Below, in pieces: positions 1 through 8,778 of a stretch of DNA of 64,000 nt (the stretch's first letter is position 1; each line of letters opens with the position of its first letter). The stretch covers positions 124,001 to 188,000 of the forward strand of contig CP148074.1 in NCBI GenBank assembly GCA_037482215.1, in the 5' to 3' direction. This DNA is from Pseudomonas mendocina (lineage in GTDB: Bacteria > Pseudomonadota > Gammaproteobacteria > Pseudomonadales > Pseudomonadaceae). The notes beneath the pieces are model-generated. The model worked only from the letters and a program-made list of their open reading frames with translations. It ran no database searches and was not told the origin of the DNA. Made by a program: the position numbers and the translations under genes.

Positions 1-13
1 GCTGCTGCTCCAT
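1..13 (-). CDS. start of a further gene of the hsd operon (partial)
   Basis: Only the first four codons are inside the window (ATG at 13-11, reading Met-Glu-Gln-Gln). The start follows the hsdM stop codon by about a dozen bases and has a very good ribosome binding site, AAGGAGG, just upstream and overlapping the end of hsdM. This shows that the operon continues leftwards with a translationally close gene. It could be hsdR, a second specificity subunit or an accessory gene; the sequence here cannot decide. Confidence 0.5.
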
Positions 14-24
14 TGATGGCCTCC

Positions 25-1557
25 TTACTTGGTCTCGGTGTGATAACCCAGCTCTACGAGGTAGCTTTCCATTTCTTTCTCTAAGGCCGCCATCTCTGCT
101 TGCAGCTGCAAACGCTCAGCGCGCACGGCCTCCAGATCAATCTCTTTCTCCTCCTCAAAGGTGTCCACATAGCGGGGGATGTTGAGGTTGTAATCGTTAT
201 CGCGAATTTCTTGCAGCTTGGCGCGGTGGCTGTATTTGTCGGAGTTGATGCGGTGGCGGTAGGTGACCAGGATATTGTTGATCTGTTCTTCGCCCAGCAG
301 GTTCTGGTTTTTGCCTGCGATAAACTCGCGGCTGGCATCGATAAACAGCACGGTGTCATCGGTTTTGCCTTTGCTAAACAGCAGAATGGCGGCCGGAATC
401 CCGGTGCCGTAAAAGAGTTTTTCCGGCAGGCCGATGACGGCATCCAGCAGGTTTTCTTCAATCAGCTTTTGGCGAATTTTGCCTTCACTGGAGCCGCGAA
501 ACAGTACGCCGTGGGGCACGATAACGGCCATGCGCCCGGTCTTAGCCTTGAGCGTTTCGATCATGTGCAGAATAAAGGCGTAGTCGCCTTTGGTTTTCGG
601 CGGAATGCCGCGATTAAAGCGGCCGAACTTGTCGTTTTCGGCTTCATCATGCCCCCACTTGTCGAGGGAGAACGGTGGATTGGCGGTCACGATGTCGAAC
701 TGCAGTAACTGGCCATTGCTATCGAGCAGCTTGGGGTTGCGCAGGGTGTCGCCCCATTCGATTTTGTGGTTGTCCTCGCCGTGCAGGAACATGTTCATTT
801 TGGCCAGCGACCAAGTAGAGCCGATGGCCTCCTGGCCATACAGGGCGTAGTGCTTGCTGTTGTGGTGTTCGCGCACTTTGCGCCCGCACTTCATCAGCAG
901 CGAGGCGGAGCCACAGGCCGGGTCGCAAATGCTGTCGCCCGGTTGCGGGTCGAGCAGTTCGGCAATCAGCTCGGAGACTTCTGGCGGGGTGTAGAACTCA
1001 CCGGCTTTCTGCCCACCGCTGGCGGCGAAGTTTTTAATCAAAAACTCATAGCCGTTGCCAATCACGTCCAAGCTGCCAACGCGGGATGGCTTAAGGTTGA
1101 GTTCGTCTTTGGCAAAGTCTTCCAGCAGGTGACGCAGGATGGTGTTCTTCTGCTTCTCTTCGCCAAGCTTGTCGGTATTAAAGGAGATGTCCTGGAACAC
1201 GCTTTTGCCGGCATCTTTTAGCTTGGTGCCGTTGGCTTCTTCGATGGCGTGCAGTGCCTGATCAATACGCTCGCCGTTACCGGGCTCGTGCCGCTGCTCA
1301 TAAAGGGCGTAAAAGTTAGCGCTAGGCGGGAGCACAAAACGCTCGTTATTGAGCATTTCCTCAATCAACTCTGGCTCATCGCCATATTCTTTTTTGTAGG
1401 CGTCGTAGTGGTCCTGCCAGACATCGCTGATGTATTTCAAAAACAGCATGGTCAGCACGAAGTCTTTATAGGTGTCCGCGCTGATGGTGCCACGGAAGGT
1501 GTCGCAGGCCGCCCAAAGGGCTTTGTTGATGGCGTCCTGGTTTACTTTGCTGTTCAT
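25..1557 (-). CDS. hsdM: type I restriction-modification system DNA methyltransferase subunit (HsdM)
   Basis: Adenine-N6 DNA methyltransferase subunit of a type I restriction-modification complex; with HsdS it methylates a bipartite target and so protects host DNA. The 510-aa protein has the helical HsdM N-terminal domain (about residues 8-150), then the N6-Mtase domain with FYTPPEVS (188-195), the SAM-binding motif DPACGSASLL (212-221) and the catalytic NPPF motif (293-296). The C-terminus is a charged coiled coil typical of contact with HsdS. Length is normal for the family. The ATG at 1557 is preceded by AAGGA. It lies two bases downstream of the hsdS stop, so the order is S then M, the reverse of many systems. 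The restriction subunit is not in the window. Confidence 0.95.
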   Translation of the reverse strand: MNSKVNQDAINKALWAACDTFRGTISADTYKDFVLTMLFLKYISDVWQDHYDAYKKEYGDEPELIEEMLNNERFVLPPSANFYALYEQRHEPGNGERIDQALHAIEEANGTKLKDAGKSVFQDISFNTDKLGEEKQKNTILRHLLEDFAKDELNLKPSRVGSLDVIGNGYEFLIKNFAASGGQKAGEFYTPPEVSELIAELLDPQPGDSICDPACGSASLLMKCGRKVREHHNSKHYALYGQEAIGSTWSLAKMNMFLHGEDNHKIEWGDTLRNPKLLDSNGQLLQFDIVTANPPFSLDKWGHDEAENDKFGRFNRGIPPKTKGDYAFILHMIETLKAKTGRMAVIVPHGVLFRGSSEGKIRQKLIEENLLDAVIGLPEKLFYGTGIPAAILLFSKGKTDDTVLFIDASREFIAGKNQNLLGEEQINNILVTYRHRINSDKYSHRAKLQEIRDNDYNLNIPRYVDTFEEEKEIDLEAVRAERLQLQAEMAALEKEMESYLVELGYHTETK

Positions 1558-1559
1558 AT

Positions 1560-2132
1560 CTATTCCTTAATAAGCTGCTGGTAGATGCCTTGCAGCATGT
1601 GCTCTCTGTTGGTTTGCAGGCGCGCGATCAGCCTATCCTCCTCGTCCCACAGCGCTTGCAGCGCAATCAGCTTCTGCTGAGTGGCGAGGGGTGGAAGGGG
1701 GATTTTCATGTCCATCAACGACGCTTTGCTGATGGCTTGAATCGCACTGCCGCTGCGCTCAAGGCTTCTCTGGCTTTGAGGCAGGTTGATAAGCCAGCAC
1801 AGGTATTCGGGTAAGACGTCCTGTTTTTTTGTGCTGACAATAAAGAATTGGCTGGTGACAACAACGGCGTGCTGCCCGGTAAACAGAGCGGCCTTGTTGG
1901 TATCACCACGGGCGATCACAGCGATATCGCCGGACTGGAGCAGTGGCGGCGAGGTGCGCGCATCCCAGTTGATGGCCGTTAGCGTGTCCGGTTCAATTAT
2001 CGAGTTCTGGCGCAGATCCTTGATCTGTAGAACACGAATATCACCAGCCGGGTCATGCTCCAACGCGCCGCGAAAGGTGTATCCGGAACGGATATCGGCC
2101 ACATCGCTCAATTTGAATAACGGGTTTGGCAT
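1560..2132 (-). CDS. hsdS: type I restriction enzyme specificity subunit, half length (single TRD)
   Basis: Target-recognition subunit of the type I system. The protein is 190 aa and contains one target recognition domain (about residues 5-150, with the typical IPLPPLATQQKL segment at its end) followed by one helical spacer. Classical HsdS proteins are 400-450 aa with two such domains. No second TRD is visible on either strand nearby, so this is either a half subunit that must dimerise (giving a palindromic target) or a truncated gene. The reading frame is clean and both ends abut neighbours tightly, which favours a functional half subunit. Confidence is high for family, moderate for function. 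Confidence 0.85.
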   Translation of the reverse strand: MPNPLFKLSDVADIRSGYTFRGALEHDPAGDIRVLQIKDLRQNSIIEPDTLTAINWDARTSPPLLQSGDIAVIARGDTNKAALFTGQHAVVVTSQFFIVSTKKQDVLPEYLCWLINLPQSQRSLERSGSAIQAISKASLMDMKIPLPPLATQQKLIALQALWDEEDRLIARLQTNREHMLQGIYQQLIKE

Positions 2133-2175
2133 AAGTAACTCGGAGTAAAAGCGCCATCCTTGGCGCAGATGTTTA

Positions 2176-2457
2176 TCAAGCTTCGCAGCGCTGATATTGA
2201 TTTTGTAGCCACTGAGTTTTTTCAGCGCTTAACCCAAACCAGGCGGCGTCTCCCTGTAGTCGGGTCACCAGCAGGCCGTCGTCAGCGTCCATCGCGGACC
2301 AGAGATTATCTCTAACCTGGGCTGCGGATTGGTCGGTGGCGATGATCCAAGTGGACTCCAGCGCATGGCACCAAGTGCCATAGGCTTTAATCCGGTCATA
2401 TAGGGCTTGGTAGTTACGCTGCTTACGCAGGTCGTAGGCGATTTGATACAGTTTCAT
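2176..2457 (-). CDS. small Cas2/VapD-like ferredoxin-fold protein in the hsd operon
   Basis: A 93-aa protein with an N-terminal strand MKLYQIAYDL, then a helix and LESTWII, a pattern like the beta-alpha-beta start of Cas2 and related 'SinR-like' proteins; the Asp of YDL sits where Cas2 has its metal-binding Asp. The start at 2457 has a good AGGAG site. It is the first gene of the hsd operon, 43 bases before hsdS. No cas1 or CRISPR repeats occur in the window, so a spacer-acquisition role is not supported. A nuclease, toxin or accessory role in the restriction system is possible but is inference from position alone. Confidence 0.6.
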   Translation of the reverse strand: MKLYQIAYDLRKQRNYQALYDRIKAYGTWCHALESTWIIATDQSAAQVRDNLWSAMDADDGLLVTRLQGDAAWFGLSAEKTQWLQNQYQRCEA

Positions 2458-3067
2458 AGCTTTAGCTCTCCTAACGGGTCAGTTATTGCACTCGCGGCAG
2501 GCTGCAACCTGCCGCACCTTATTTTTACTCCGTACGAATCGTACTGAGATGAAGGCGAGATGAATATCGCTCGCTTGAGCGCTGCTGTCAATTTGTTTTT
2601 TTGCAGTAGGGGCTCTATGGAGTTTGCGTCAGATTAGCTTCATGCCGCCTTCTTCTATATGAATTACCTAGAAGATAGGCTGACTCTGTTGCGTGGCTGT
2701 TCCCGCTACACGCGCAGCGCTAAGCTCGCCAGTCGAGATGCTGTTGAAAGGCTCAACTCGCTAGACCTCCTATTTGATGGCTAAATCAGCTCAGCAACTG
2801 AGGCAGTAAGGGGCTTGACTCAGGATGGGGCAATGCCTGACGCAGTGATTACCAATTCTTAATGAAGTAATCGATATTCCATCCCTGTTTGCGGCACTCG
2901 ATAAGGCCGAGGCGAAAGCAAGGTCTAAGGCTCGCCTAGCTGAGGTCTAGGCAAGCGTTCGTCGCTATTTGGCCAGACTGGATGGAAAAGATTTTTTGGC
3001 GGGAATCGACTTAGAGGTCAGAAAGACCTGAAACCATAAGAGGGGAGATGCTTGACGCTCGGGAAGA
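2458..3067. other. 610-bp region without a convincing gene between the hsd operon and tRNA-Arg
   Basis: No supported coding sequence. The stretch lies on the 3' side of the tRNA gene, where integrative elements normally insert. It contains a 41-codon open frame (2659-2784) and, near 2880-2950, a short frame rich in Ala, Lys and Arg that ends in a stop; both look like debris but I cannot match either to a family. No integrase, repeat array or clear terminator was recognised. Confidence 0.5.
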
Positions 3068-3144
3068 TGGCGCACTCGGCGGGATTCGAACCCACGACCC
3101 CTGCCTTCGGAGGGCAGTACTCTATCCAGCTGAGCTACGAGTGC
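3068..3144 (-). tRNA. tRNA-Arg (anticodon CCG)
   Basis: On the minus strand a full cloverleaf can be read: acceptor stem GCACTCG pairing with CGAGTGC, D-arm with AGCTCAGCTGGATAGAGT, anticodon stem-loop CTGCC-CTCCGAA-GGCAG with anticodon CCG (decodes CGG), a five-base variable region and the T-arm with GTTCGAAT. The discriminator is G and the CCA end is encoded at 3070-3068. Length is 77 nt including CCA. The 3' end faces the restriction-modification genes. Confidence 0.97.
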
Positions 3145-3473
3145 GTTGCGGGGCGCAATCATACGCATCTCGTTTGCGGGCGTCCATGTGTACGGTCGCT
3201 ATGTTGGTGATTCTGAACGCGTAATACGAATTGACGATGTCGTGAACAGCGTCACTTGTGTCAAATTGTGCGTTAATTTTTTCGAACGGCTATTGCCCTT
3301 TAATTGCGTTGACCCTAGCATTCGTTTGAGATTTCAAACGCTTCGGCTGGGATTCTTTGCACTTAAGGGCGCAATCAGTCGGAGCTTAGCCACCAAGAAC
3401 AAGTCCAGGCGCACCGCCGCGGCGCAGCCAATTACTGGCTCTGCACCGGGTGTCAGGGGTTTAGGAGACCGCC
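3145..3473. other. 329-bp upstream region of tRNA-Arg and gabD
   Basis: Divergent intergenic region that must carry the tRNA promoter (reading left) and the gabD promoter (reading right). I see no convincing sigma-54 element, operator palindrome or small gene in it. The gabD ribosome binding site (TAGGAGAC) lies at its right end. Confidence 0.4.
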
Positions 3474-4922
3474 ATGCAATTGAAAGACCCTCAACTGTTC
3501 CGCCAGCAGGCTTATATCGATGGCCAGTGGCTGGATGCGGACAACGGCCAGACCATCAAGGTCAACAACCCGGCCACCGGCGAGATCATTGGCAGCGTGC
3601 CGAAAATGGGCACCGCTGAAACCCGTCGCGCGATTGAAGCGGCTGAGAAAGCCCTGCCGGCTTGGCGTGCACTGACCGCTAAAGAGCGTGCGGCCAAACT
3701 GCGTCGTTGGTTTGAGCTGATGATGGAAAACCAGGACGACTTGGGTCGCCTGATGACCATTGAGCAGGGCAAGCCGCTGGCTGAAGCCAAGGGCGAGATT
3801 GCTTACGCGGCCTCCTTCTTGGAGTGGTTCGCTGAAGAGTCCAAACGCATTTACGGTGACGTGATTCCGGGCCACCAGCCAGACAAGCGCCTGATCGTGA
3901 TCAAGCAGCCTATCGGTGTGACCGCAGCAATTACGCCGTGGAACTTCCCGTCCGCGATGATCACCCGTAAAGCGGGCCCGGCCCTTGCTGCCGGTTGCAC
4001 CATGGTGCTCAAGCCTGCTTCGCAAACTCCGTACTCTGCACTGGCGCTGGCTGAGCTGGCTGAGCGCGCTGGCATCCCGAAAGGCGTGTTCAGTGTGGTA
4101 ACCGGCAGCGCGGGCGAAGTCGGTGGCGAGCTGACCAGCAACCCGACTGTGCGCAAGCTGAGCTTCACCGGCTCCACTGAGATTGGCCGTCAGTTGATGG
4201 CTGAGTGCGCTCAGGACATCAAAAAGGTGTCGCTGGAACTGGGCGGTAACGCACCGTTCATCGTGTTCGATGATGCCGATCTGGATAAGGCCGTAGAAGG
4301 CGCACTGATCTCCAAATACCGCAACAACGGTCAGACCTGCGTATGCGCTAACCGCCTGTACGTTCAGGAAGGCGTGTACGACGCATTCGCTGAGAAGCTG
4401 GCTGCCGCTGTAGCTAAGCTGAAAATCGGTAACGGTCTGGAAGAAGGCATCACCACCGGCCCGCTGATCGACGACAAAGCCAAGGCCAAGGTGCAAGAGC
4501 ACATCGACGACGCGCTGAGCAAAGGTGCTCGCGTACTGGCCGGTGGCAAGCCGCACGCACTGGGTGGCAGCTTCTTTGAGCCAACCATTCTGGTGGACGT
4601 GCCGCGTGATGCCGCCGTTGCCAAAGAAGAAACCTTCGGCCCACTGGCTCCGCTGTTCCGCTTTAAAGACGAAGCTGACGTGATCGCCATGTCTAACGAC
4701 ACCGAGTTCGGTCTGGCCTCTTACTTCTACGCCCGTGATCTGGGCCGCGTGTTCCGCGTTGCGGAAGCACTGGAGTACGGCATGGTGGGTGTGAACACCG
4801 GCCTGATCTCTAACGAAGTGGCTCCGTTCGGTGGCATCAAGGCATCGGGCCTGGGTCGCGAAGGTTCCAAGTACGGCATTGAGGACTACCTGGAAATCAA
4901 ATACCTGTGCCTGGGTATCTGA
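3474..4922 (+). CDS. gabD: succinate-semialdehyde dehydrogenase (NADP+)
   Basis: Oxidises succinic semialdehyde to succinate, the last step of GABA catabolism, in the cytoplasm. The 482-aa protein has the complete aldehyde dehydrogenase fold: the conserved TPWNFP segment (154-159), the FTGST nucleotide-binding loop (231-235), the general base Glu255 in LELGGN and the catalytic Cys289 in GQTCVC. Length matches GabD. The start at 3474 has an AGGAG site. gabT follows 279 bases downstream on the same strand; REP-like sequence between them may separate or modulate the two messages. In this window GabD would complete a route from 2-ketoarginine through GABA to succinate. Confidence 0.96.
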   Translation: MQLKDPQLFRQQAYIDGQWLDADNGQTIKVNNPATGEIIGSVPKMGTAETRRAIEAAEKALPAWRALTAKERAAKLRRWFELMMENQDDLGRLMTIEQGKPLAEAKGEIAYAASFLEWFAEESKRIYGDVIPGHQPDKRLIVIKQPIGVTAAITPWNFPSAMITRKAGPALAAGCTMVLKPASQTPYSALALAELAERAGIPKGVFSVVTGSAGEVGGELTSNPTVRKLSFTGSTEIGRQLMAECAQDIKKVSLELGGNAPFIVFDDADLDKAVEGALISKYRNNGQTCVCANRLYVQEGVYDAFAEKLAAAVAKLKIGNGLEEGITTGPLIDDKAKAKVQEHIDDALSKGARVLAGGKPHALGGSFFEPTILVDVPRDAAVAKEETFGPLAPLFRFKDEADVIAMSNDTEFGLASYFYARDLGRVFRVAEALEYGMVGVNTGLISNEVAPFGGIKASGLGREGSKYGIEDYLEIKYLCLGI

Positions 4923-4947
4923 TCAATCAGAGCAGTTAAGTAATACC

Positions 4948-5006
4948 TTTCGCGGCGAGACCGCTCCTACGGGCGAGTGTTTTGTAGGAGCGGCTTCAGC
5001 CGCGAA
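4948..5006. repeat. REP-like palindrome pair between gabD and gabT
   Basis: Two units in opposite orientation: one reads TTCGCGGCGAGACCGCTCCTAC and the other GTAGGAGCGGCTTCAGCCGCGAA. They resemble the Pseudomonas REP/REPIN elements found between genes. They could fold into a large cruciform and affect stability of the gabD transcript. No transposase is adjacent. Confidence 0.75.
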
Positions 5007-5201
5007 CAGCAGCTTCAGGCTGCACAGTTTTGTAGTACCGATACACCCCAGGTGTTACCAAAGAGTCGGGCATCCGGGCAGCTACACCACAAAGAACCAA
5101 GGTAACTTGCGAGTTGAGGCAGTCGATCATCGAATGCTGCCGGGGCTTAGCGGGTTCCAAATCCTTAATCAACGTCGGCAATTCCGGCGAATGAGGAAGT
5201 T

Positions 5202-6482
5202 ATGAGCAAGACCAACGAATCCCTGTTGCAACGTCGTCAGGCCGCTGTACCGCGCGGTGTCGGCCAGATCCACCCGGTTGTCGCTGAGCGCGCCGAGAAC
5301 TCCACTGTTTGGGACGTGGAAGGCCGTGAGTACATCGACTTCGCAGGCGGTATCGCCGTACTGAACACTGGCCACCTGCACCCGAAAGTGGTTGCAGCGG
5401 TTCAGGAGCAACTGGGCAAGCTGAGCCACACCTGCTTCCAGGTTCTGGCTTATGAGCCGTACATCGAACTGTGCGAAGAAATCGCTAAGCGTGTACCGGG
5501 CAACTTCGCTAAGAAAACCCTGCTGGTCACCTCTGGTTCTGAAGCTGTTGAAAACGCCGTGAAAATCGCCCGTGCTGCCACTGGCCGCGCTGGCGTAATC
5601 GCTTTCACCGGCGCTTACCACGGTCGTACCATGATGACCCTGTCCCTGACCGGTAAGGTTGTGCCTTACTCCGCCGGTATGGGCCTGATGCCTGCTGGCG
5701 TGTACCGTGCACAAGCACCGTGCCCGCTGCATGGCGTGAGTGAAGACGAGGCTATCGCCAGCATCGAGCGCATCTTCAAGAACGACGCGCAGCCGAGCGA
5801 CATCGCTGCCATCATCATCGAGCCGGTTCAGGGCGAAGGCGGTTTCTACGTTAACTCCCCGGCCTTCATGCAGCGTCTGCGCGCCCTGTGCGACCAGCAC
5901 GGCATCCTGCTGATCGCTGACGAAGTGCAGACTGGCGCTGGCCGTACTGGCACCTTCTTCGCCACTGAGCAGCTGGGCATCGTTCCTGATCTGACCACGT
6001 TTGCTAAGTCCGTTGGCGGTGGTTTCCCGATTTCCGGCGTGTGCGGTAAAGCCGAAATCATGGACGCTATTGCTCCGGGCGGTCTGGGTGGCACTTATGC
6101 CGGTAGCCCGATTGCTTGTGCTGCTGCGCTGGCCGTGCTGAAAGTGTTTGAAGAAGAGAAACTGCTGGAGCGCTCGCAGGCTGTTGGCGAGAAGCTGAAA
6201 GCAGGCCTGAAAGCTATCGCTGCCAAGCACAACGTGATTGGTGACGTGCGTGGTCTGGGTTCGATGGTTGCTATCGAGCTGTTCGAAGGCGGCGACGTGC
6301 ACAAACCAGCTGCTGAGCTGGTTGGCAAGATCGTGACCCGCGCCCGCGAGAAAGGCCTGATCCTGCTGTCGTGCGGTACGTACTACAACGTTATCCGCTT
6401 CCTGATGCCGGTTACTATTCCAGACGCGCAATTGGAAAAAGGTATTTCGATCGTCGCCGAGTGCTTCGACGAGCTGGCATAA
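5202..6482 (+). CDS. gabT: 4-aminobutyrate--2-oxoglutarate transaminase
   Basis: PLP-dependent aminotransferase that transfers the amino group of GABA to 2-oxoglutarate, giving succinic semialdehyde and glutamate. The 426-aa protein is a class III aminotransferase of normal length: SGSEAVE for phosphate binding (111-117), the cofactor Asp240 in IADEVQTG and the Schiff-base Lys269 in TFAKSVGGG. It begins with ATG at 5202 after an AGGAAG site and is followed by a strong terminator at 6507. It lies downstream of gabD in the order usual for Pseudomonas. Its substrate could come from the GbuA product encoded 3 kb downstream. Confidence 0.96.
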   Translation: MSKTNESLLQRRQAAVPRGVGQIHPVVAERAENSTVWDVEGREYIDFAGGIAVLNTGHLHPKVVAAVQEQLGKLSHTCFQVLAYEPYIELCEEIAKRVPGNFAKKTLLVTSGSEAVENAVKIARAATGRAGVIAFTGAYHGRTMMTLSLTGKVVPYSAGMGLMPAGVYRAQAPCPLHGVSEDEAIASIERIFKNDAQPSDIAAIIIEPVQGEGGFYVNSPAFMQRLRALCDQHGILLIADEVQTGAGRTGTFFATEQLGIVPDLTTFAKSVGGGFPISGVCGKAEIMDAIAPGGLGGTYAGSPIACAAALAVLKVFEEEKLLERSQAVGEKLKAGLKAIAAKHNVIGDVRGLGSMVAIELFEGGDVHKPAAELVGKIVTRAREKGLILLSCGTYYNVIRFLMPVTIPDAQLEKGISIVAECFDELA

Positions 6483-6506
6483 TTAGCGTTCTGTAAGCGT
6501 CACAGA

Positions 6507-6534
6507 AAAGACCCGCTGCTGCGGGTCTTTTTTT
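6507..6534 (+). terminator. rho-independent terminator after gabT
   Basis: Ten-base-pair stem AAAGACCCGC / GCGGGTCTTT with loop TGCT, followed by a run of T, 25 bases after the gabT stop codon. Confidence 0.93.
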
Positions 6535-6677
6535 ACAAGCAGGGATTGCACGCGTCATTTGGTCATCTGGTACCAAAGTACTTTTTGATGATCAAATACA
6601 ACACTTTGTGTATTCGAATATCCTTTCTGCGCCACAAGCAGAATTCGGAATCTCGGAATTTCCCTGTTTGAGGCGTT

Positions 6678-7889
6678 ATGGTTGTTTCGGTCAAAAGTGC
6701 GGATGTCGTTATTGCCGATACCGACCCCTGGACAGCTGATCTGCTGGTTCAACTGGTTCGCGATGTGTGGCCGGGGGCGCGGGTCGAGAAGTTCTCGGAT
6801 GGCCAATCGGTTCTGACTCTGTGCAAACGACGTCTGCCGAAACTGATCATTGCTGACTGTGATCTGCCGGTTCTGGATGGTGTGGAGCTGTTGCGTCAAG
6901 TGCGCAGGCTGGCTCCGGCCACTGCCCTTCCCTTTGTTCTGATCAGCGACCGTTTGGATGCCCAGAGTGTTCGTGCGGTGCGTCCGCTGACACCTTCGGC
7001 CTATCTGGCTAAACCGTTTAATGCCGAGATGCTCAGGCAGCGTCTCAGTGCTTTGGTGGGCCCTGCGAAAAGTAAATCGGCTGAGCCGGTAAACAGGGCT
7101 AAGAGCTTGCAGGCTCATTTGGAGGCTGCGCGCTTAGGTGGTCAGGGGGCTCCGCTGCTGAGTGAGGTTCGCGACGCGGTTAGTCAGCGCCTAAATGGTC
7201 AAAACGTTGACCTGCGTGAGCTGGAGCAGATGTTTATCCGCGATCCGCAGATTACTGCTCGGCTGATCGCCGCCGCCAACAGTGCTGCGCAGCACAATGG
7301 CGCACCTTGCCAGACTCTTCATCAGGCCATTGGACGCTTGGGCCAGGCGCGCACGCTGAATCTGGTATTGGGCATGACCTTGCAGCGCAGTGCCCGTCTG
7401 AGTGATCCACGCTTGGCTGAGCTTGCTCAGACTGTCTGGCAGCAGGCTCAGGACAGCGCTGAGTTGGCAAACTGGCTGGCTGAAGACCAGAAGCTCAATA
7501 CCGATCTGTGCTTTACCGCAGGCTTGCTGCACAACATCGGTGAGCTGGCTTTGTTGCGCAGTCTTCAGGATTGGGTCGATGCTGGCGGGGAACTGAACGA
7601 GATTGATATTCAGGACAGCTTCACCATGCGCTCTGCGAGCTTCGGCTCCGCATTACGTATGCAGTGGCGCTTGCCTCTGAGTCTGCGTGAGTTGATTGCC
7701 GCGTTTTATCAGCTTAGCCAAGGGGTTTTCAGCCGCGAAGCATTGGTGCTGAACTTAACCCGTTTGATCATGTGCACGCCCGCTGACAAGCCCTTGACCA
7801 GCCTTCGGGATGAGCGCTGTGTGCGCTTGCTGAGGATGGATGTCAGCGTGTTGGGGTGCGTACCCCGCCCCTCATCGGTTATTTGCTGA
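6678..7889 (+). CDS. response regulator receiver / HDOD domain protein
   Basis: Two-domain signalling protein of 403 aa. The N-terminal receiver (about 8-130) has the acidic pocket Asp14/Asp16, phosphoacceptor Asp60 in IADCDLPVLDG and the conserved Lys in LAKPF. After a linker there is an HDOD domain (about 155-345) with the helical pattern DPQITARLIAAANSA and FTAGLLHNIGELALL. HDOD proteins are non-enzymatic relatives of HD phosphohydrolases. No cognate kinase is adjacent. The gene stands between the gabT terminator and a convergent LysR gene whose 3' end it overlaps by 11 bases. Its input and output are unknown from the sequence. Confidence 0.85.
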   Translation: MVVSVKSADVVIADTDPWTADLLVQLVRDVWPGARVEKFSDGQSVLTLCKRRLPKLIIADCDLPVLDGVELLRQVRRLAPATALPFVLISDRLDAQSVRAVRPLTPSAYLAKPFNAEMLRQRLSALVGPAKSKSAEPVNRAKSLQAHLEAARLGGQGAPLLSEVRDAVSQRLNGQNVDLRELEQMFIRDPQITARLIAAANSAAQHNGAPCQTLHQAIGRLGQARTLNLVLGMTLQRSARLSDPRLAELAQTVWQQAQDSAELANWLAEDQKLNTDLCFTAGLLHNIGELALLRSLQDWVDAGGELNEIDIQDSFTMRSASFGSALRMQWRLPLSLRELIAAFYQLSQGVFSREALVLNLTRLIMCTPADKPLTSLRDERCVRLLRMDVSVLGCVPRPSSVIC

Positions 7890-8778
7890 ACTGCACTTTG
7901 AGCAGGTCGCGGAAAGCCTGAATCAGGGGCTCACGGAGGCGACCGCGGCGCAAAATCAGTGAGAATGGCGCTTGATAACCGAAAGTCGCCGGAGACAGCA
8001 CCCGCAACTTGCCTTGATCAACCCAGTGCTGTGCGTAGTGTTCCGGCAGGTAGCCGATATAGGCGCCTGACAACACGAGAATCAGCTGGGCTTCCATTGA
8101 CTCCACCGTCGCCGCGCTGTGCTTGAAGCCATGCCGCGCTAACTCCGCCTGACTCCAGTAGCCGCGCCCGACCATGCGTTGCTGGGTGATCACTTCTGCC
8201 GGTATACGTCGGGCTTTAAATAGCGAGTGCCGCTCGCTGCAATACAGCCAGTGCTGTTCACGGTACAGAGGCTGGTAAACCAAGCCGTTCATGCGGGTAA
8301 AAAATGCGCCGATGGCCAGGTCGAGACGGTTTTCCATCACGGCCATTTGCAGCTCGTGTGGGCTCTGTACCGATAAATACAGGTGCACGGCCGGGTATTC
8401 CTGGCTGTAGGCACCGATGACATCGGCCAGTGGCAGTGCCGAGTCACCCACCACCGCATCCAGTACGCCGAGGTTGAGGGTGCCGCGCAGTTCGCCTTTA
8501 AGGGCGGCGGAATAGCGCTCGAAACTCTCCATTTCTCCCAGCAGGCGCAAACATTCCTGATAGAACAGCTCGCCTTTACTGGTCAGGGTGAAGCCGCCCC
8601 GGCCGCGATGGCACAGCACAATGCCCAGCTGATTTTCCAGCTGACTCATGTAGGTGCTAATGGCGGATGTGGAGAGGTTGAGTTCCTGCTGGGCAGCAGC
8701 AAAACCCTGATGGCGAACGACAGCAGTGAAGATTCGCAGCAGTTTGAGGTCGGGCAGAACGGACGACATAACGATCAT
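7879..8778 (-). CDS. LysR-family transcriptional regulator (GbuR-like)
   Basis: DNA-binding regulator of 299 aa with the LysR N-terminal helix-turn-helix (about residues 8-67: LRIFTAVVRHQGFAAAQQELNLSTSAISTYMSQLE) and a C-terminal periplasmic-binding-protein-like effector domain. It is transcribed away from gbuA, 595 bases apart. In P. aeruginosa a LysR gene, gbuR, lies beside gbuA and activates it with 4-guanidinobutyrate; position and family suggest the same role here, but this is inference. Two in-frame starts (8778 and 8769) are possible, neither with a clear ribosome binding site. The 3' end overlaps the neighbouring HDOD gene. Confidence 0.85.
   Translation of the reverse strand: MIVMSSVLPDLKLLRIFTAVVRHQGFAAAQQELNLSTSAISTYMSQLENQLGIVLCHRGRGGFTLTSKGELFYQECLRLLGEMESFERYSAALKGELRGTLNLGVLDAVVGDSALPLADVIGAYSQEYPAVHLYLSVQSPHELQMAVMENRLDLAIGAFFTRMNGLVYQPLYREQHWLYCSERHSLFKARRIPAEVITQQRMVGRGYWSQAELARHGFKHSAATVESMEAQLILVLSGAYIGYLPEHYAQHWVDQGKLRVLSPATFGYQAPFSLILRRGRLREPLIQAFRDLLKVQFSK

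Noticed and set aside
2176..2457. Possible CRISPR-Cas locus because of the Cas2-like protein
   Set aside because: No cas1 or effector genes and no regularly spaced repeats are visible in the window; the gene is in an hsd operon.
2659..2784. Short open frame (41 codons) between the hsd genes and tRNA-Arg
   Set aside because: No ribosome binding site, no recognisable motif, and surrounded by stops; more likely chance or debris.
3340..3365. Possible sigma-54 promoter before gabD (CTGGGATTCTTTGCAC)
   Set aside because: Spacing between GG and GC is eight, not ten, so it cannot be a functional -24/-12 element.
5169..6431. Long minus-strand open frame opposite gabT
   Set aside because: It mirrors a clear aminotransferase gene in GC-rich DNA; composition (Gln, His, Ser rich) is that of an antisense shadow. 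The same holds for 3453-4556, 9338-10387 and 37302-38339.
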